Position numbers and translations under genes: made by a program. The notes under the pieces are model-generated. The model saw only the letters and a list, made by a program, of their open reading frames with translations, did no database searches and was not told where the DNA came from. A DNA stretch of 9,748 nt from an uncultured Geobacteraceae bacterium (lineage in GTDB: Bacteria > Desulfobacterota > Desulfuromonadia > Desulfuromonadales > Geopsychrobacteraceae): contig CALFFB010000210.1 of NCBI GenBank assembly GCA_937958075.1, positions 1-9,748 on the forward strand, written 5' to 3'. This document shows, piece by piece, positions 7,125-9,748 of the stretch. The first letter of the stretch is position 1. Every line of letters begins with the position of its first letter.

Positions 7125-7674
7125 AGTCGGCATGCTCAAGCGCACCCCGCGCACCGGTTTTCAGTTCCTCGGGTCGGGGGCCCAGTCGGTGGCGGAGCAC
7201 AGTTTTCGGGTGGCGATGATCGGTTATGTCCTGGCGCAGATGGATGGCAAGGTCGATGTCGGGCGGGTGTTGCAGCTCTGCCTGTTTCACGATATTCCCG
7301 AGGCCAGAACCGGCGACCTGAACTACGTCAACAAAAAATATGTCCAGGTTGACGAGGCCAAAGCTGTGGAGGACCTGGCCTCGCAGCTCCCCTTTGGCGA
7401 CGATTACCGTCAGACCCTGCACGAATTCATGGCCCGTGAAACCTGTGAGGCGCAGCTGGCGCACGACGCCGATCAGCTGGAAATGGTTCTGTCCCTGAAG
7501 GAGCGCAAGGACCTCGGCAATCGCTATGCCGACGAATGGTACCCCTTTTCAAAGTTGCGGCTGAAGACCGACATCGCCAGGGAGTTGGCGGAGACCATCT
7601 GGGAAACGGATTCAACCAAATGGTGGTTTGATGACGATCAGCAGTGGTGGGTGCACGGTGGAAACGAAAGTTGA
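7096..7674 (+). CDS. HD-domain phosphohydrolase, YfbR/HDDC2-like (probable 5'-nucleotidase)
   Basis: This 192-aa soluble protein is of the HD_3/YfbR type. Metal ligands are visible as H35 (SVAEHSFR), H65-D66 (CLFHDIPEA, with E69), and D124/D126 in HDADQLE; the last corresponds to the final aspartate of the HD set. The start MKHIANFLFEVGMLKRTPR is a typical family N-terminus, supporting ATG 7096 although the local ribosome binding site is poor. The C-terminus is tryptophan-rich (WWFDDDQQWW, 176-185), following WYPFSKLRLKTDIA (148-161). YfbR-type enzymes dephosphorylate deoxynucleoside monophosphates; applying that here is inference. It ends 65 bases before serS and could be co-transcribed with it. 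Confidence 0.85.
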   Translation: MKHIANFLFEVGMLKRTPRTGFQFLGSGAQSVAEHSFRVAMIGYVLAQMDGKVDVGRVLQLCLFHDIPEARTGDLNYVNKKYVQVDEAKAVEDLASQLPFGDDYRQTLHEFMARETCEAQLAHDADQLEMVLSLKERKDLGNRYADEWYPFSKLRLKTDIARELAETIWETDSTKWWFDDDQQWWVHGGNES

Positions 7675-7699
7675 CCTTTTGCAAGGCAAAGTGTTATTG
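7671..7699 (+). promoter_or_regulatory. Weak candidate promoter for serS
   Basis: TTGACC (7671-7676), overlapping the stop codon of the HD gene, is separated by 17 bases from TTATTG (7694-7699). The -35 box is good and the spacing ideal, but the -10 box is a weak match. serS starts 41 bases further on with a clear AAGGAG site. Read-through from the HD gene is equally possible. Confidence 0.3.
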
Positions 7700-7739
7700 A
7701 CCTCGAGCCCTGAACAGGATCGATGACAAGGAGTAAGCA

Positions 7740-9017
7740 ATGCTTGATATCAGATATTTGCGGGAAAATTTCGACGCGGCGCAAGCGGCCCTGGCGCGGC
7801 GTGGTGGCGCTATCGATCTTTCCGGCTTCGTAGCCTATGATCAGAAGCGGCGCGAATTGCTCGGAGAATCGGAAGGGCTCAAGGCGGAAAAAAACAAAGC
7901 CTCCGAAATTATCGGACGGACCAGGGACAAGAGTCAGGTCCAGGGGGAGATCGCCCGCATGAAGGAGGTCTCCGCCCGTATCAAGGAGCTTGACGAGACC
8001 CTGCGTGGCGTCGAGAACAAGCTTGGCGATCTGCTCATGGGGGTGCCGAATATCCCCCATGAACTCACCCCCGACGGGGTGTCGGAAGCGGACAACCGCG
8101 AGGTGCGGTGCTGGGGTGAGAAACCGGAGTATCCCTTTGTGCCGCAAGCCCACTGGGACCTCGGAGAAAAGCTGGGTATCCTCGATTTTGAGCGGGCCGG
8201 CAAGATTTCCGGTGCACGCTTCTGTCTGTCGGTCGGGGCCGGCGCACGGCTGGAGCGGGCGCTGATCAATTTCATGCTCGATCTGCATAGCGGGCAGCAC
8301 GGCTATACGGAGACCCTGCCGCCCTTTCTCGTCAATCGCGCTTCCATGACCGGCACCGGGCAGTTGCCCAAATTCGAGAGCGACCTGTTCCACACCGAAG
8401 AGGTCGACCTGTTTCTGATCCCGACGGCGGAAGTTCCGGTAACCAACATTCACCGCGATGAGATCCTCAGCGAGGAGCAGCTGCCCCTCTGTTACACCGC
8501 TTATACCCCCTGTTTCCGTAAAGAGGCCGGCTCCCACGGGCGGGATACCAGGGGACTGATCCGTCAGCACCAATTCAACAAGGTCGAGCTGGTCAAGTTT
8601 ACCCGTCCGGAAGATTCCGACGCCGAACTGGAAACCCTGCTGGACAACGCCGAGAAGGTGCTGCAGCTGCTGGGGCTGCCCTACCGGGTGGTTGACCTGT
8701 GTGCCGGCGATCTGGGTTTCTCCGCGGCGCGGACCTTTGATATCGAGGTCTGGCTGCCGGGACAGGACTGCTATCGGGAGATCTCCTCCTGCTCCAACTT
8801 TCGTGATTTCCAGGCACGCCGTGCCGGTATCCGCTTCCGCCGCGAGGGAGCTAAAAAGCCGGAACTGGTGCATACCCTCAACGGTTCCGGACTGGCCGTC
8901 GGCCGGACCCTGGTGGCGATTCTCGAAAATTACCAGCAGGAAGACGGCAGTGTGATCATCCCCGAAGCGTTACGCCCCTACATGGGTGGTCTTGAGCGCA
9001 TCACGGCCCGGCCGTGA
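7740..9017 (+). CDS. serS: Seryl-tRNA synthetase
   Basis: SerRS charges all tRNA-Ser species with serine (and tRNA-Sec where present). The 425-aa protein has the N-terminal helical coiled-coil arm (about 28-100), which grips the long variable arm of tRNA-Ser. The class II catalytic domain follows: TGTGQLPKF (204-212), serine-pocket PTAEVP (228-233), motif 2 CFRKEAGSHGRDTRGLIRQHQFNKVE (258-283), EISSCSNFRDFQARR (347-361), and motif 3 NGSGLAVGRTLVAILEN (381-397). The ATG at 7740 has AAGGAG 6 bases upstream. Two tRNA-Ser genes follow 85 and 327 bases after its stop, so enzyme and substrates are genomic neighbours. No T-box leader is visible upstream. Confidence 0.97.
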   Translation: MLDIRYLRENFDAAQAALARRGGAIDLSGFVAYDQKRRELLGESEGLKAEKNKASEIIGRTRDKSQVQGEIARMKEVSARIKELDETLRGVENKLGDLLMGVPNIPHELTPDGVSEADNREVRCWGEKPEYPFVPQAHWDLGEKLGILDFERAGKISGARFCLSVGAGARLERALINFMLDLHSGQHGYTETLPPFLVNRASMTGTGQLPKFESDLFHTEEVDLFLIPTAEVPVTNIHRDEILSEEQLPLCYTAYTPCFRKEAGSHGRDTRGLIRQHQFNKVELVKFTRPEDSDAELETLLDNAEKVLQLLGLPYRVVDLCAGDLGFSAARTFDIEVWLPGQDCYREISSCSNFRDFQARRAGIRFRREGAKKPELVHTLNGSGLAVGRTLVAILENYQQEDGSVIIPEALRPYMGGLERITARP

Positions 9018-9042
9018 GACAACGCAGGCACCATATTTGTAC

Positions 9043-9071
9043 TTGCATTTCCGTCACGCTTTGGTTAGAGT
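9043..9071 (+). promoter_or_regulatory. Candidate promoter for tRNA-Ser(TGA)
   Basis: TTGCAT (9043-9048) and TAGAGT (9066-9071) are 17 bases apart in the 85-bp gap between serS and the tRNA. Each box matches consensus only moderately. Transcription would begin near 9078, giving a 5' leader of about 25 bases. No terminator follows serS, so read-through from serS into the tRNA is also possible. Confidence 0.3.
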
Positions 9072-9102
9072 TCCAGAGTTTTTCGCGAATTGGCGGTCAA
9101 AC

Positions 9103-9188
9103 GGAGGAGTGGCCGAGTGGTTTAAGGCGGCGGTCTTGAAAACCGTTGAACGAAAGTTCCGTGGGTTCGAATCCTACCTCCTCCGCCA
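9103..9188 (+). tRNA. tRNA-Ser(TGA)
   Basis: The acceptor stem GGAGGAG (9103-9109) pairs with CTCCTCC (9178-9184), followed by discriminator G and an encoded CCA. The anticodon loop CTTGAAA (9135-9141) gives anticodon TGA at 9137-9139, reading UCA and probably other UCN codons. A long variable arm with a stem of its own (around 9146-9160) marks it as class II, and the T arm is GTGGG-TTCGAAT-CCTAC. It lies 85 bases after serS. Confidence 0.97.
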
Positions 9189-9192
9189 CTGG

Positions 9193-9315
9193 CAAACAGC
9201 TGAAAAAATCTCATCTGCTGTGTTGTCCTCACTGCTGCACCAACGACGTATTTACGTATACGCCTTATGATGCAGAAGATCGGACGCCTTGCATCTGAGT
9301 TTTTTGAGCTGTTTG
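9193..9315. repeat. Palindromic element C, copy 1
   Basis: Terminal inverted repeats of about 25 bp begin CAAACAGCTGAAAAAAT at 9193 and end with the near-complement ATTTTTT-like GTTTTTTGAGCTGTTTG at 9315. The core has CAACGACGTATT (9241-9252) facing TATACGCCTTATG, which folds into an inner stem with flanking CTGC/GCAG. The A6 tract on the left arm and the T6 tract on the right arm give it the form of a bidirectional terminator. It begins 5 bases after the CCA of tRNA-Ser(TGA). It is homologous to the copy at 9448-9560. No coding capacity is apparent. Confidence 0.75.
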
Positions 9316-9340
9316 ATTAAACGAAAGACAGTTTTACAAT
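9313..9340 (+). promoter_or_regulatory. Candidate promoter for tRNA-Ser(GCT)
   Basis: TTGATT (9313-9318) and TACAAT (9335-9340) are 16 bases apart, and both are good matches. The -35 box includes the last three bases of element C copy 1. However, the -10 box ends only 4 bases before the mature tRNA, so normal initiation would fall at or inside the tRNA 5' end. Either the start site is unusually close or the tRNA is transcribed from further upstream. Confidence 0.35.
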
Positions 9341-9344
9341 TTGC

Positions 9345-9438
<94 letters not shown>

Positions 9439-9447
9439 TGTTAGGGC

Positions 9448-9560
9448 GGCTGAAAAATCTTCAACAGCTGCGTTATGCTCTTCCCCGCCGCAACGACGTA
9501 TTGACCCATACGTCTTATGCTGCGGGAACTCGCAAGCCTTGCTGTTGAATTTTTTGAGCC
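9448..9560. repeat. Palindromic element C, copy 2
   Basis: The outer inverted repeats are GGCTGAAAAA plus CTTCAACAGC on the left and GCTGTTGAATTTTTTGAGCC on the right (ending 9560). They include a perfect 9-bp stem, TTCAACAGC/GCTGTTGAA. The core CAACGACGTATT (9491-9502) faces CATACGTCTTATGCTGCGGG, forming an inner stem closed by CCCGC/GCGGG-like pairs. It begins 12 bases after the CCA of tRNA-Ser(GCT). The core matches copy 1, while the outer stems differ in sequence yet still pair. The flanking A-tract and T6 tract again allow a terminator role. Confidence 0.75.
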
Positions 9561-9621
9561 ACCTTCAGGGTTGTTTAAAGAAAAATCTTACTGGCGGTGT
9601 AATGTCGCGGCAACAAAGCTG

Positions 9622-9650
9622 TTGACATTTTTTTCATTCTGAGCGATAAA
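9622..9650 (+). promoter_or_regulatory. Sigma-70-type promoter for tRNA-Arg(ACG)
   Basis: A perfect -35 box TTGACA (9622-9627) is followed by a 17-base spacer and GATAAA (9645-9650), which matches the -10 consensus in 4 of 6 positions. Initiation would fall near 9657, about 5 bases before the mature tRNA, a normal leader for a single tRNA gene. The spacer contains a T7 run. Confidence 0.75.
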
Positions 9651-9661
9651 CTCATCTCTTT

Positions 9662-9738
<77 letters not shown>

Positions 9739-9748
9739 TTAAAAATCA

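Noticed and set aside
7638..8873. 411-codon minus-strand frame opposite serS
   Set aside because: Shadow of seryl-tRNA synthetase, with no recognisable motif.

Overview
The window is a gene-dense, fairly GC-rich bacterial chromosome segment with ordinary housekeeping genes, several palindromic intergenic repeats and three tRNA genes. Menaquinone synthesis by the futalosine route (mqnE tail, mqnC), a class II fumarase, a full-length RNase D and the style of the palindromic repeats suggest a Desulfuromonas/Pelobacter/Geobacter-type bacterium (Desulfuromonadales). That assignment is recall-based inference, with no database search behind it.

Layout: positions 1-2167 hold a tight plus-strand operon. 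It runs from the last codons of an mqnE-like gene to mqnC (dehypoxanthine futalosine cyclase) and a hisC-family aminotransferase, with 3-4 bases between stop and start codons. A 92-bp nested palindrome (2225-2316) separates hisC from mutY (A/G-specific adenine glycosylase), which starts at GTG with no clear ribosome binding site. A second, looser palindrome (3405-3531) separates mutY from rnd (RNase D). rnd converges on the minus-strand fumC, and their stop codons overlap by 4 bases. A 75-bp divergent spacer leads to a plus-strand 10-TM EamA/DMT permease, followed by an HD-domain phosphohydrolase and serS (seryl-tRNA synthetase).

The last 650 bases hold tRNA-Ser(TGA), tRNA-Ser(GCT) and tRNA-Arg(ACG). 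The synthetase gene therefore lies directly upstream of two of its own substrate tRNAs. Each tRNA-Ser is followed within about 12 bases by a copy of one ~115-bp palindromic element. The two copies share a conserved core, but their outer stems differ in sequence while remaining able to pair. Each stem has an A-tract on its 5' side and a T6 tract on its 3' side, so the elements could act as bidirectional terminators. tRNA-Arg has its own near-consensus promoter just after the second element.

I see no defence system, prophage, CRISPR array, transposase or clearly new multi-gene system. The unexplained content is the set of palindromic elements and some unusual translation-start contexts.
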